A stretch of DNA of 44,771 nt from Rhodospirillaceae bacterium (GTDB lineage Bacteria; Pseudomonadota; Alphaproteobacteria; GCA-2721365). The translations under genes and the position numbers were made by a program. Where the stretch lies: contig PBKC01000018.1 of assembly GCA_002721365.1 (NCBI GenBank), forward strand, positions 1-44,771, in the 5' to 3' direction. This document shows, piece by piece, positions 16,264 through 25,338 of this stretch. The first letter of the stretch is position 1. Every line of letters begins with the position of its first letter. Under the pieces are notes generated by a model that saw only the letters and a program-made list of their open reading frames with translations, had not been told where the DNA came from and did not search any database.

Positions 16264-17274
16264 ATGAGCAGTCCCAATTCTCTTGGCAGTGGTCTGGGAA
16301 GCGCAGTTCTTGCCACGGGCCTATGCTTGTTCGGTTTGTCGTCGTATGCGACCGCTGCGCCGATCAGCATGTCGAGCGCGTTCATCCTCACTCAGGTTAG
16401 CGACGACGGGACGCTGGGCAACGGGTCGGTCTTCCCCGGACTTCAGCACGATCCTGCCGGAACCGGCAGCTTCAACGAGAATCAGGACTATCTGCAGCCG
16501 GGGACGCCGTTCGAGGGGTTCGGCTTCCGTTCGGCCGAGACCGGCGAGATCGGAAACCGCAACTCCGATGCGGCTGGTTCGGTCGGTGGGGACGACGACT
16601 TTATCCAGGATTTCCTGACCGACCTGAGCGGCGGAACGTTCGACAATCACGTCCGGTGGGGCGGCACATCGGCGGATGGCTTCGTCACCATCGTTCACGA
16701 CTTCTTCTTCAACAATGACGATGAGCTGATCAATATCGAGACCAGCATCACCGCGAACGTCGACCTGGCGGATGCATCGTTTGCCCGGGCGATCGATCCG
16801 GATCCGGACAATTTCCCGTCCGGCGGAACGGCCGAGACGATCAACTTCCGCGGTCTCGACCTGAATACGGACGGTGACCTCGATGATCCCGGCGAAATCG
16901 CCGAGAACAGCTTCGTGGGCTCGGAAGGCGCCATCAATGGCGCAGCGTTGGCGCTGTTCTCCGACGATCCGCTTCTTCATAACACCGGCATCGTCACCGA
17001 ATGCTGCACGGTCATCGATCCCGACCGCTATCTCTCGGGGGGCGATTTCCCGTCCAGCACCGGCGACAACGGCATCGGCATCGCCTTCTTCATGGGTGAT
17101 CTTACCGCCGGTCAGACGGTGACGATCAACTACGCTTACGTCCTCGGCGATACCGTGGTGACGGTCGACCTGCCCGACGATCCGACCGACGTTCCGGAGC
17201 CGGCATCCCTCGTCATATTCGGCCTGGGCCTCGCCGGTCTGGTCGCCGGCCGGCGGCGTTTCCTCGTCCGCTGA
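16264..17274 (+). CDS. PEP-CTERM surface protein, paralogue 3
   Basis: A 336-aa third paralogue, starting MSSPNSLGSGLGSAVLATGL with signal peptide end YATAAP. GAGGAAA lies about 5 nt before the ATG. It carries the SVGGDDDF insertion shared with copy 1 and an extra Pro-Ser (DNFPSGG). Its tail is DVPEPASLVIFGLGLAGLVAGRRRF, still a full PEP-CTERM signal. The conserved ECCTVIDPDRY block with its Cys pair is intact, suggesting a disulphide in the exported protein. A strong terminator follows, so this is the end of the PEP-CTERM cluster. Confidence 0.88.
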   Translation: MSSPNSLGSGLGSAVLATGLCLFGLSSYATAAPISMSSAFILTQVSDDGTLGNGSVFPGLQHDPAGTGSFNENQDYLQPGTPFEGFGFRSAETGEIGNRNSDAAGSVGGDDDFIQDFLTDLSGGTFDNHVRWGGTSADGFVTIVHDFFFNNDDELINIETSITANVDLADASFARAIDPDPDNFPSGGTAETINFRGLDLNTDGDLDDPGEIAENSFVGSEGAINGAALALFSDDPLLHNTGIVTECCTVIDPDRYLSGGDFPSSTGDNGIGIAFFMGDLTAGQTVTINYAYVLGDTVVTVDLPDDPTDVPEPASLVIFGLGLAGLVAGRRRFLVR

Positions 17275-17302
17275 TACGACCGACCGGTTCTCGCGGACCA
17301 AG

Positions 17303-17332
17303 GCGGCGATCCTCCGGGATCGCCGCTTTTTT
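17303..17332 (+). terminator. Rho-independent terminator of the PEP-CTERM cluster
   Basis: Stem GCGGCGATCC and GGATCGCCGC, 4-nt loop, then six T bases: a textbook intrinsic terminator. Confidence 0.9.
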
Positions 17333-17425
17333 CATGGGGCCCCCGCAGCGAGAGCGGAGCCCCTAGCGGTTGCGTTTCCAGGCCTTCGACGCAATCCTGG
17401 ATGGGCCCAGCTGGAGCCATTTCCG

Positions 17426-19303
17426 ATGCGACTGACGGCCACCTCGATCGCGCTGACCGTACTGGTCTTCTCCGCGCCGGCCCATGCGGGCCACCTGGAA
17501 GGTCTTTCGGCCTATGTCGTCGGCGACTACGAGTCGGCTCTCGGGGAATGGCGGCCGGCTGCGGAAGGCGGCGATCCCCGCGCTGCTTTCAATGTCGGTC
17601 TGATGTATGAGCTGGGACAGGGTGTGGGGCAGGATCTTGCCGAAGCCGAGTCCTGGTATCGGCGTGCGGCCGAAGCCGGGTATCTGCCGGCTCAGCTGGT
17701 GCTTGCAAAACTGCTCGAATCCGAGGAGCGCGAGTCTCAGGACCCGGCGCAGGCGGTCACTTGGTACCTGGCCGCTGCCGAGCAGGGCCTGCCCAAGGCG
17801 CAGATCGCGCTGGCGTGGCATTTTCGGGACGGCCTCGGCGTGCCTCAGGATCAGGCCGCGGCGATCGACTGGTACCGGCGTGCGGCCGAGCAGAGCCATC
17901 CGGAGGCGCAGTTCCAGCTCGGCGTCATGCTGGAGAATGGAGAAGGCGTGCCCGCCGATCCGGCCGAGGCGATGAAGTGGTACTCGGCCGCCGCTGCGGG
18001 CGGCCACACCGTGGCGGCGCTGAATGTCGGTGTCTTCTATGAGAATGGGACGGCCGTTCCGCAGGACTATGCCGAGGCGATGAAGTGGTTTCGCATGGCG
18101 GCGGACCGGGATTTGCCGATCGGCGAGTTCTATGTCGGCCTGATGTACGATAAGGGCCAGGGCGTCGCGCCCGATCTGGACACGGCGATCGGATGGTACC
18201 GGCGCGCCGCGCTCCAGAATCTTCCCGAGGCACAGCATGCGCTGGGCCTCCTTTACGAGAATGGGCGGGGCGTAGCGAGCGATCACGGGACGGCGGCCCA
18301 TTGGTTTCGGCGCGCCGCCGAGCAGGGACTTGCCAGATCGCAGTTCCGGCTCGGCATGCTGTATGCCAGCGGCCAGGGGGTGGCGCAGGATCTCGGGACC
18401 GCCGAGGCGTGGTACCGCAGGGCGGCGGAACAGGGCCATGCCGAGGCCGAGACCAATCTCGGCGCGTTGTATGCAGAAGGCCAAGTCGGTCCCCAGGATT
18501 GGGGGCGGGCGGAACTCTGGTACACGCGTGCCGCCGGGCAGGGAATAGCGCTCGCCCAATACAATCTGGGGACGATGTACCGCCTGGGGACCGGGGTGGA
18601 GCGTGATCCCGCCACGGCGGTGAAGTGGCTTCGCGAAGCGGCCGACCAGGACTTCGTGGCGGCGCAGATCGACCTCGGGCTGATGTTTCAGAACGGCGAC
18701 GGCGTGCCCCGAGACGGGGCGGAAGCGGCGAAATGGTATCGCCGCGCCGCCGAGACCGGCGATCCTCGGGCCGAGTACAATCTCGGCCTTCTCTATTCTG
18801 ACGGGGTGGGCGTGCCTCAGGACGACGCGGCGGCGGTTCGCTGGTACCGGCTTGCTGCCGATAAGGGCTACGGACCTGCCGCTTTCAGCCTCGGCCTCAT
18901 GCATTTCTACGGGCGGGGCGTGCCGGCCGACCTCGCCGCCGCGGCCGACCTGTTCCGCGTCGCGGCTGAAGGGGGACATATCGACGCCCAGTACAATCTC
19001 GGCGTCATGTACCAGGCGGGCCGCGGTGTCCCGCAGGACTTCGCCGCCGCCGTCGACTGGTACCGCCGGGCGGCCGAGGCCGGATACGCCCCTGCCCAGC
19101 ACAATCTCGGCGTCATGTACGCGACCGGCCGGGGGATTGAGCGCAACGACGTCGAGGCCTACAAATGGTTCGCGCTGGCGGCGGCGGGCGGCAACGAGAC
19201 GTCGCAGCGTGCCGTCCGGAATGCGGTCGCCATGCTGACGTCCGCACAGATCGCCGAAGGCGACCGACTCGTCGACGAATGGACGGCCGTTCATGAGGAA
19301 TAG
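17426..19303 (+). CDS. Secreted Sel1-repeat protein A
   Basis: A 625-aa protein with a signal peptide (cleavage after AHA, about residue 21) and then some 16 Sel1-like repeats of about 36 residues, with the signature A-x-x-x-L-G-x-M-Y-x-x-G-x-G-V-x-x-D-x-x-x-A-x-x-W-Y-R-x-A-A. Sel1 repeats form an alpha-alpha superhelix used for protein binding; a periplasmic or surface scaffold is likely. The last part (NETSQRAVRNAVAMLTSAQIAEGDRLVDEW) caps the array. Its last 120 bp occur again at 25219-25338. A 14-bp-spaced ATGAGGAATAG at the stop resembles the coupling junction that leads into Sel1 protein B. Confidence 0.88.
   Translation: MRLTATSIALTVLVFSAPAHAGHLEGLSAYVVGDYESALGEWRPAAEGGDPRAAFNVGLMYELGQGVGQDLAEAESWYRRAAEAGYLPAQLVLAKLLESEERESQDPAQAVTWYLAAAEQGLPKAQIALAWHFRDGLGVPQDQAAAIDWYRRAAEQSHPEAQFQLGVMLENGEGVPADPAEAMKWYSAAAAGGHTVAALNVGVFYENGTAVPQDYAEAMKWFRMAADRDLPIGEFYVGLMYDKGQGVAPDLDTAIGWYRRAALQNLPEAQHALGLLYENGRGVASDHGTAAHWFRRAAEQGLARSQFRLGMLYASGQGVAQDLGTAEAWYRRAAEQGHAEAETNLGALYAEGQVGPQDWGRAELWYTRAAGQGIALAQYNLGTMYRLGTGVERDPATAVKWLREAADQDFVAAQIDLGLMFQNGDGVPRDGAEAAKWYRRAAETGDPRAEYNLGLLYSDGVGVPQDDAAAVRWYRLAADKGYGPAAFSLGLMHFYGRGVPADLAAAADLFRVAAEGGHIDAQYNLGVMYQAGRGVPQDFAAAVDWYRRAAEAGYAPAQHNLGVMYATGRGIERNDVEAYKWFALAAAGGNETSQRAVRNAVAMLTSAQIAEGDRLVDEWTAVHEE
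19184..19303 (+). repeat. 120-bp direct repeat, left copy (Sel1 gene 3' end)
   Basis: Identical to 25219-25338 at 115 of 120 positions. The similarity stops abruptly after ATGAGGAATAG. The two copies flank the 19490-25136 glycosylation cluster. Confidence 0.9.
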
Positions 19304-19306
19304 TCT

Positions 19307-19328
19307 CGGTCGGTGGAGTAACCGACCG
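19307..19328 (+). terminator. Hairpin just after Sel1 protein A
   Basis: CGGTCGGT and ACCGACCG form an 8-bp stem with a 6-nt loop, starting 4 nt after the stop. There is no T-tract, so it is a weak terminator candidate. Confidence 0.4.
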
Positions 19329-19489
19329 TTGGCCGGCCATCGCCGAGCCTTCGGTGGGGCCGCCAATCACCAGCCAGGAGATGTTGACCCGTCCGGGGCC
19401 CGATTTATCCCGCGCTCTCCCCGGCCGACCATGCATCTGCGGACAATACCTTCCAGGGCCCATGAGCCGGTGCCCTGTGCCTCGATTGG

Positions 19490-20263
19490 ATGGGAACGAT
19501 GAAGTCGACTAAGCCGCTCAGCACGGCCCAGAAAGAACTCTACGAGAGCATCCACGACGACTATGAAGCCCACTACTTCGATGAGACTTCATTGGAATTT
19601 CGGGCGAAATTCATCTACGATGAATTGTTTCGCGGTGTTGACCTGAACGGCAAGGTTGTGGCGGACTTGGCGAGCGGTAGCGGCTTCAACTCGCTAGCTC
19701 TGCTGGAGCGTTTTCCCGGTGCCGAGGTCGTTGGTTTCGACATATCCGCGCATGCCTGCCGTCGCTATAAGGAGCTCGTGGGCGGCGAATCCTTCTGCGT
19801 CGATCTCACGCGCGGGGAACCACTCGATCTCCGGGTGGACGCCGCGATGATCATCGGAGGCCTGCATCATTGCGTTGCCGACATCGAGGGCACCTTGAAG
19901 ACGGTGGCATCGATGGTCCGGCCGGGGGGTGTGCTGCTGATGTACGAGCCGAATTCGCGGTATTTCCTCGAAGGGGCGCGAAAGCTCTGGTACCGGCTTG
20001 ACAGGTATTTCGATGCGGATACCGAGCACGCACTGGACCACACGGAACTGGCAAAGGCCGCGGCGCAATGGTTCACGCCCATGAGGTGCGCCTATGGCGG
20101 CGGCCCAGCCTACTTCCTGATCTATAACAGCTTGATATTTAGGGTGCCGAAGTCGATCAAGCCCAGGATTAAGACTTTTATGTTCGGCCTGGAGCAACTG
20201 TACGACCGCATACCGTCGCCGTTCTTCTATCCATACTTCATCGCGCAATGGCGGCGGATCTGA
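19490..20263 (+). CDS. Class I SAM-dependent methyltransferase
   Basis: A 257-aa methyltransferase. VVADLASGSGFNSLALLERFPGAEVVGFDIS is motif I with the acidic residue that binds the ribose of S-adenosylmethionine; MIIGGLHHC and RPGGVLLMYEP are motifs II-III of small-molecule methyltransferases. The substrate may be a sugar or lipid-linked intermediate, judging from its neighbours. Start ATG at 19490 or 19499 (MKSTKPLSTAQKELYESIHDDYEAHYF); neither has a strong ribosome binding site. It is the first gene of the cluster; the flippase-like gene follows after 12 nt. Confidence 0.8.
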   Translation: MGTMKSTKPLSTAQKELYESIHDDYEAHYFDETSLEFRAKFIYDELFRGVDLNGKVVADLASGSGFNSLALLERFPGAEVVGFDISAHACRRYKELVGGESFCVDLTRGEPLDLRVDAAMIIGGLHHCVADIEGTLKTVASMVRPGGVLLMYEPNSRYFLEGARKLWYRLDRYFDADTEHALDHTELAKAAAQWFTPMRCAYGGGPAYFLIYNSLIFRVPKSIKPRIKTFMFGLEQLYDRIPSPFFYPYFIAQWRRI

Positions 20264-20275
20264 CACCGTTCGGGT

Positions 20276-21307
20276 ATGAGTAGAGCGAGTTCATGGCGGG
20301 TCGGCGTCGGTTACGCCGTTTCCGTGCTGTGCATTGTCGGCCTGAGCTTCCAGGTCGACTTCCGGGACGTGTGGCGCGAGTTGGGCACGGTCGACGTACC
20401 CGCCGTGATGGGCGCGATGGCGCTGACTGCCGGCTGTTATGTTTGCTTCGGCCTACGCTGGCGTCTGCTGCTGGACTGTGCAGGAAGGCTCTCGAATTTC
20501 CAGACGTTCGCCTATCTCGTCTACGGGCTGATGCTCAATGCGGTGCTGCCGCTCCGCAGCGGCGACGTGTTGCGCGCTTTCCTCGCCGGGCGCGCTTGCC
20601 GCGGCGGCACGATGGGGGCGGTGGCCAGCATCGTCGTCGAGCGCATGGCCGACGTCATGACGATGCTCGCGGTGGCGCTCGGCCTCTGGGCGTTTGGCGA
20701 CATTCCTGCGCTCGTCAGGCAGCCGCTGGCCTATGTGGCCGTCGTGGTCTTTCTCGGTGCATTGGTGCTGGTCGCCGTCGCCCGGTACGGCAACGATGCC
20801 CTCGACGCCCTGCATGGCGGCGAGGCGCCGGGGCGTCGGCGGTTGTGGTCGGCGGTGGTGACCCGGCTGCACATCTTTACGCGCGCATTAGTCCTTGTCA
20901 ATGCGAACGGCCGCCTCGATCTTCGCCGCTACGCCGGGACCATTGCGTTGGGCCTTCTGGGATGGACGTCCTTCGCCGCTGCGACGATCGCCGTCGTCTC
21001 GGCATTCGATATTGCCGCTCCGGTCTCGGTCGGTCTGCTGCTGGTGGTCGTCACCAACCTCGGTGCAGCTGTGCCTTCCTCGCCTGGGGCGATCGGGGTC
21101 TATCACGCGATCGGGACCGCGGTGCTCTCGGCGATCGGCCTGGACCGGGACCTAGCGCTTTCGGTCACGACGGTCAGCCATGCGGTGACAGTGCTGGTTC
21201 AGGTGGGGCTGGGATCGGCAGCGCTGGCGATCCTTCCGGTCGCCGACCGTAGGGGCACCGCTGCAGCTAACGATATTTCCCAGGAAGGCAGCCTGCCCTC
21301 GACATGA
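20276..21307 (+). CDS. Flippase-like (UPF0104/LPG synthase TM-type) membrane protein
   Basis: A 343-aa integral membrane protein with about eight hydrophobic segments. It shows the hallmarks of the lysylphosphatidylglycerol synthetase TM/UPF0104 family: LRWRLLL after the first helices, AYLVYGLMLNAVLPLRSGDVLRAFL, VERMADVMTMLAVALG, and near the end NLGAAVPSSPGAIGVYHAIGTAVLSAIG. Relatives without the synthetase domain are often found with glycosyltransferases and proposed to flip lipid-linked sugars. Its stop overlaps the next start (ATGA at 21304-21307). A transport role is inferred from context. Confidence 0.82.
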   Translation: MSRASSWRVGVGYAVSVLCIVGLSFQVDFRDVWRELGTVDVPAVMGAMALTAGCYVCFGLRWRLLLDCAGRLSNFQTFAYLVYGLMLNAVLPLRSGDVLRAFLAGRACRGGTMGAVASIVVERMADVMTMLAVALGLWAFGDIPALVRQPLAYVAVVVFLGALVLVAVARYGNDALDALHGGEAPGRRRLWSAVVTRLHIFTRALVLVNANGRLDLRRYAGTIALGLLGWTSFAAATIAVVSAFDIAAPVSVGLLLVVVTNLGAAVPSSPGAIGVYHAIGTAVLSAIGLDRDLALSVTTVSHAVTVLVQVGLGSAALAILPVADRRGTAAANDISQEGSLPST

Positions 21308-22257
21308 CCAAGAACACGCTCATCAGCGTCGTCCTCCCGGCTCACAATGAGGAACCGAACGTGCAGCCGATGTATGACGCCGTCACTGCCGCGCTGCGGT
21401 CGACCGGCTGTGACTTCGAGATCCTGTTCGTCGACGACGGGTCGACCGATGGAACGACCGACCGCATTTGCCGGCTCGTCTCAGAGAAGCCCAACGTCCG
21501 TCTACTGACTTTCACCAGAAATTTCGGCCATCAGGCCGCGCTTCTGGCTGGTTTAAGCGTGGCCCGCGGCGCCGCGGTGATAACGATGGACAGCGACCTG
21601 CAGCACCCGCCCGAGCAGTTGCCGCGCATGGTGGCGCATTGGCGGGCGGGCAGCCCCATCGTCCAGATGGTCCGGCGGCAGTCGGCGGAGGTAACGCGGT
21701 TCAAGCGACTGTCGTCGCGTGTCTTCTACCACGTCATCAATCTGCTGAGCGAAATCCGCGTCCCCCACGACGTCGCGGACTTTCAGTTGCTCGACCGCCA
21801 AGTGGTTCAGGACCTCTTGAAGATCCGCGACAGTCGTCTGTTCTTGCGCGGCCGGATCGCCTGGCTGGGGTATCCCGGCACTTTCATGGAGTACGAGGCC
21901 CCGCCTCGGAGCGCTGGCGTCGCCAGCTACAGCATCCTCCGGAGCGCTTCGCTGGCTCTCAGTGCCGTTACCGCCCTCTCCAGCAAGCCGCTGCGCTGGG
22001 CCTTCTATCTCGGCCTTGTGGTAGGCATCGTATGCTTCATCTACATATCCTACGTTCTTCTGCTGTTCTTGTCTGGCCGGCCTCTGGAACCAGGATGGGC
22101 GTCAGTGATCATCACCGTTCTATTCCTCGGGGCGATCCAACTTGTGACCTTGGGCATATTCGGCGAATACCTGTCCAACGTCCTGGCAGGTAGCCGAAAC
22201 CTGCCTCCATATATCGTCGGCTCCGATACCGGTGCTCCTGACGAGAACTCCGATTAG
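21304..22257 (+). CDS. Family 2 glycosyltransferase, GtrB/DPM-type
   Basis: A 317-aa GT-A transferase. ISVVLPAHNEEPNVQPMYDAV and ILFVDDGSTDGT form the nucleotide-sugar site, with ITMDSDLQHPPEQLPRM supplying the DxD-type metal-binding motif. Two C-terminal membrane helices (about residues 235-255 and 268-290) and the QLVTLGIFGEYLSNV segment are typical of GtrB/ArnC polyprenyl-phosphate glycosyltransferases. It probably loads a sugar onto undecaprenyl phosphate at the inner face of the membrane. With the flippase-like protein and the downstream GT-C protein, it completes a lipid-linked sugar pathway. Confidence 0.87.
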   Translation: MTKNTLISVVLPAHNEEPNVQPMYDAVTAALRSTGCDFEILFVDDGSTDGTTDRICRLVSEKPNVRLLTFTRNFGHQAALLAGLSVARGAAVITMDSDLQHPPEQLPRMVAHWRAGSPIVQMVRRQSAEVTRFKRLSSRVFYHVINLLSEIRVPHDVADFQLLDRQVVQDLLKIRDSRLFLRGRIAWLGYPGTFMEYEAPPRSAGVASYSILRSASLALSAVTALSSKPLRWAFYLGLVVGIVCFIYISYVLLLFLSGRPLEPGWASVIITVLFLGAIQLVTLGIFGEYLSNVLAGSRNLPPYIVGSDTGAPDENSD

Positions 22258-22304
22258 AATAAAGATATAGAATCATGATATAGGAAATTTTTAAGAACAG
22301 GATT

Positions 22305-25136
22305 ATGGATAATTCATTGCGCACAAACTTTGATGGCCCATCGCGGTCATGCAGGGCAGATTTCCCCTATCTAATTTTTTTTATTGTATCATTCCTTCTA
22401 ACGCATGGAATCTTCTTTTTTTTGGGGCAGAAGCCATTTTTGGCTTATGGGGATATCCGCCCATATTACACTCCCGTTCTGTGGCAGTTTTTCCACTACG
22501 ACTTTGCCAATATCCCACTGTGGGTGCCTACGTTTGGACTAGGATACCCCATGGCCAGCGATCCAAGTTCCGGGATTTTCTATTGGCCGACTCATATACT
22601 CAAGATTCTAAGTGAATTTTTACCAATATCTCAAAATATCATCCAATTCTATATCTACAGCATGCTGCCGCTGGGCGGTATTGGTATGTTCTATCTTTGC
22701 CGGGAGGTTAGGGCAGAGCGACTGGTTGCGGCGCTGGCGGCCCTGATATGGATGTACGTACCTCTGTCATTTCGAATCCACCAGTTTTTCTGGCCAATGT
22801 TTCTGTTCCCAATCATTCCATTCTTTATGATCGCGGCGATAAAGCATTTTCGCTGCCCGACATGGGGGACGGTGGTTTCGAGTTTTGTTTTATCGGTATT
22901 GCTTTTTACCTTGCCACACCCACAGTATCGTCTGTACGCATCCTATTTGTGCGTATCCCTGGTGGGCTGCCTCTTCGCGGGAAAACTCCACCAGCAGGTT
23001 CGGACGAAGGCGGATCGGCGTGCGTTCGGTCGCGCCGCCGGGCTGGCATCGTTTCCATTCGTTGCAGCGGCTCTCGTCGTGGCCCCCTATGTTCAGAGCG
23101 AGATCATCTTTCTATCGCATACGCCGCGGATGCAGGATGCTCTAGTAGGCGCCATGATCGCTGACGCTGGCGACTGGCTGGTACGGTTCAATAGCTTCAT
23201 GCGCGAAGCGGGTTACGACTCGTTTCCGGCCCATTTGTTCCTGCCGATGACGGCCCTTGGCGTGCTGCCCGTTGTCGTCCTAGCGGGGGCGGTGATCAGC
23301 TACCCGAAAATGCTGGGGAACTGGCTGTTCGCATTTTTCTTCGGCTGGGCCTTCTTCTCCTACCTGGTATTCTTCGGTCCGCCCGAGACGCTGACGCCCG
23401 CATGGGCGGCTTTCGAGTTCGGTCCGGGTCTGGTGAACACCCGGATAATCTCACGGCTTCTCCTGGTGACTGTTTTTTCTGCGGCCGTCGCCATGGCCCT
23501 GGCACTGACGATTCTTGAGAAGAAACGACTTTGGCGCTGGCTAGCGGTCAGCCTCTCCCTCGGATACGTCGTCTCCCTCTGGGTGCATATCCAGGTGGCC
23601 GGAGCCAGTGATTTGAGGGAAACATACGAAGAGGGTACTGCTCGCTATTTTCGGATGCCGGGCTTCCAATGGCTCTATGACCTCGATCTGCAGGTGGCGC
23701 TGATACCGATCTGGATCGCGGTCGCCGTCCTCGTCGTCTGCGTATGGGCCAGGACGAACCGCTCGCCGTGGATGGTCGCGGCTGTGCTCGTCCTGGTGTC
23801 GCTGGAGGGGCTTTCCCATGGCTACAGCGCCTACATCAGAAACAGCGCCGGCGCTTGGCAAGTTCATTTGGACGGCCTGTCAGCCGAGGGTGACCCGAGC
23901 GAAATCCGCCTCTGGGAACAGAGGAGCAATCAGTATGGTGTGAACTGGAGTTCCGTTTTTCCTTTGCGCGGCGGAGTTTACGGCTCGGTCACAGAGGCCG
24001 CCGACCGGCAATCCGTACGCGACTTGGCGTATGGGTTGGAGGATTCGATCGCCTTCTATTATCAAAACTGGAATACGCCGCTAGGCATTCTGTTGAATTC
24101 AGAGAATTTACCGCATGGGTTCCTCCCCAGGGCTTATGTCGCCGCCAACCATTGCCGTCTGAACGGTGAACCGGGCGCCTTCTGGACGCAGGAGTCGCAG
24201 CGATTCTTCAGCGACCTTGACACGGTTTGGAGTAGTTCCGGGCGACCCTGCCGCACCGCGCATTCGGACGATCATGACGGCCAAGGGGCGATCCAGGCCG
24301 TCCTCGATCGGCTGGAACGATCCGCACATATCGTTTCCGCCAGCAATAACTACTTGAAAGTCGTCGTCGACAGCGAAAGCGCGGACTCCGTGCTTCAGAT
24401 CAACGCCGCTTACTATCCGGCCTGGGAAGCCTATGTGGACGGCGAGCGAGCGGAAGTCGTCCAAACCTTCGGAGCCTTCCAGGGTATCGCCGTCGGCCAG
24501 GGGCGCCATACGGTCGAGATGCATTATCGGCCCTACGGGTTGCTGCTCTACCCGTTCCTGCTCGGCGCCAGTTTGCTCGTCTTTGGGATCGTCGGCATCC
24601 GCAGGCGGCGGCTCATCTCCGGCGGTATCGTCCTCGTGACCGGCGCCTACATCGTGTGGTTCGGCGGCATGAGCGTGGTCAGCACGAGCGAAATGGGAGC
24701 CAGTGCGCCTGCCGGAGATCCCGTCCGCCCGTACGTCCTCGTGGACGGCACGCTGATCACGGCGGATCAGATGTTCGGCGTCTCCCGGATCTGGAACTTC
24801 AGCGAACTCCTGGGAGAGGTGAGAGGCAGGTTCGCGCTGGAGAACGGCCATCGCTACCTCATCGCATCTCGAGGCGTGAAGCTTCATCTGGAACCTGCTC
24901 CGGTCGCTCGGGCAGTGTATCTCTACGCGTCACATTCCGGGGGGGCCAGCCAATGCGAGGTGACGTTCCACACGCCGAAGGCACTCTCTAAACAGACCGT
25001 GCCTTGTGGGAGTAGCAGCGGTGGGCAGTGGGACCGCGCGTTCACGGTTCCGCCCGAGGTCGACAGCGTTGTGATCCGGGAAATGTCGTCGGGCCGCCTT
25101 CCGTTCAGCCGAGTGGCGCTCGGAAGCGGGGTATAG
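22305..25136 (+). CDS. YfhO-like GT-C membrane glycosyltransferase
   Basis: A 943-aa membrane protein with about 12 hydrophobic segments in its first 500 residues, an exported domain, two more helices (about residues 745-790) and a C-terminal soluble domain. PFLAYGDIRPYYTPVLWQ provides an Asp near the first periplasmic loop, as in GT-C enzymes; LQINAAYYPAWEAYVDGERAEV with RHTVEMHYRP is the YfhO family signature. It probably transfers the sugar made by the GtrB-like enzyme to a surface polymer or protein outside the membrane. The first 650 bp are notably AT-rich with T-runs, unlike the neighbouring genes, suggesting foreign origin. Its stop is immediately followed by the Sel1 remnant. Confidence 0.82.
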   Translation: MDNSLRTNFDGPSRSCRADFPYLIFFIVSFLLTHGIFFFLGQKPFLAYGDIRPYYTPVLWQFFHYDFANIPLWVPTFGLGYPMASDPSSGIFYWPTHILKILSEFLPISQNIIQFYIYSMLPLGGIGMFYLCREVRAERLVAALAALIWMYVPLSFRIHQFFWPMFLFPIIPFFMIAAIKHFRCPTWGTVVSSFVLSVLLFTLPHPQYRLYASYLCVSLVGCLFAGKLHQQVRTKADRRAFGRAAGLASFPFVAAALVVAPYVQSEIIFLSHTPRMQDALVGAMIADAGDWLVRFNSFMREAGYDSFPAHLFLPMTALGVLPVVVLAGAVISYPKMLGNWLFAFFFGWAFFSYLVFFGPPETLTPAWAAFEFGPGLVNTRIISRLLLVTVFSAAVAMALALTILEKKRLWRWLAVSLSLGYVVSLWVHIQVAGASDLRETYEEGTARYFRMPGFQWLYDLDLQVALIPIWIAVAVLVVCVWARTNRSPWMVAAVLVLVSLEGLSHGYSAYIRNSAGAWQVHLDGLSAEGDPSEIRLWEQRSNQYGVNWSSVFPLRGGVYGSVTEAADRQSVRDLAYGLEDSIAFYYQNWNTPLGILLNSENLPHGFLPRAYVAANHCRLNGEPGAFWTQESQRFFSDLDTVWSSSGRPCRTAHSDDHDGQGAIQAVLDRLERSAHIVSASNNYLKVVVDSESADSVLQINAAYYPAWEAYVDGERAEVVQTFGAFQGIAVGQGRHTVEMHYRPYGLLLYPFLLGASLLVFGIVGIRRRRLISGGIVLVTGAYIVWFGGMSVVSTSEMGASAPAGDPVRPYVLVDGTLITADQMFGVSRIWNFSELLGEVRGRFALENGHRYLIASRGVKLHLEPAPVARAVYLYASHSGGASQCEVTFHTPKALSKQTVPCGSSSGGQWDRAFTVPPEVDSVVIREMSSGRLPFSRVALGSGV

Positions 25137-25140
25137 CTGC

Positions 25141-25338
25141 AGCGTCATGTGCCATGATGGGCTGGGCGTCGCAAGAAGCGGCGACGTGGAACCGCTGCGC
25201 GGGCGAGACCGGCGATCTGCGGGTGGCAACGAGATGTCGCAGCGTGCCGTCCGGAATGCGGTCGCCATGCTGACGTCCGCGCAGATCGCCGAAGGCGACC
25301 GACTGGTCGACGAATGGACGGCCGCTCATGAGGAATAG
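25141..25338 (+). pseudogene. Remnant of a Sel1 gene 3' end
   Basis: The frame reads SVMCHDGLGVARSGDVE and then GGNEMSQRAVRNAVAMLTSAQ to EEWTAAHEE-like termination. It parallels the last repeat and cap of Sel1 protein A (GVMYATGRGIERNDVE...GGNETSQRAVRNAV). The stretch between the DVE and GGN blocks no longer matches. No start or upstream repeats remain, since the preceding gene ends at 25136. Its last 120 bp are the right copy of the direct repeat. It is probably the cut end of the Sel1 gene at the insertion junction. Confidence 0.8.
25219..25338 (+). repeat. 120-bp direct repeat, right copy
   Basis: Copy of 19184-19303 with five substitutions and no gaps. It ends with ATGAGGAATAG, which here contains the start codon of Sel1 protein B at 25328. 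Confidence 0.9.

Noticed and set aside
17363..19366. Long reverse-strand frame of 667 aa opposite Sel1 gene A
   Set aside because: It mirrors the repeat periodicity of the forward gene and has no ribosome binding site or recognisable domain; repetitive high-GC genes leave open antisense frames.
19293..19502. Short frame MRNSLGRW... after Sel1 gene A
   Set aside because: Only the first four residues match the start of Sel1 protein B; it is the left-over of the repeat junction, not a gene.
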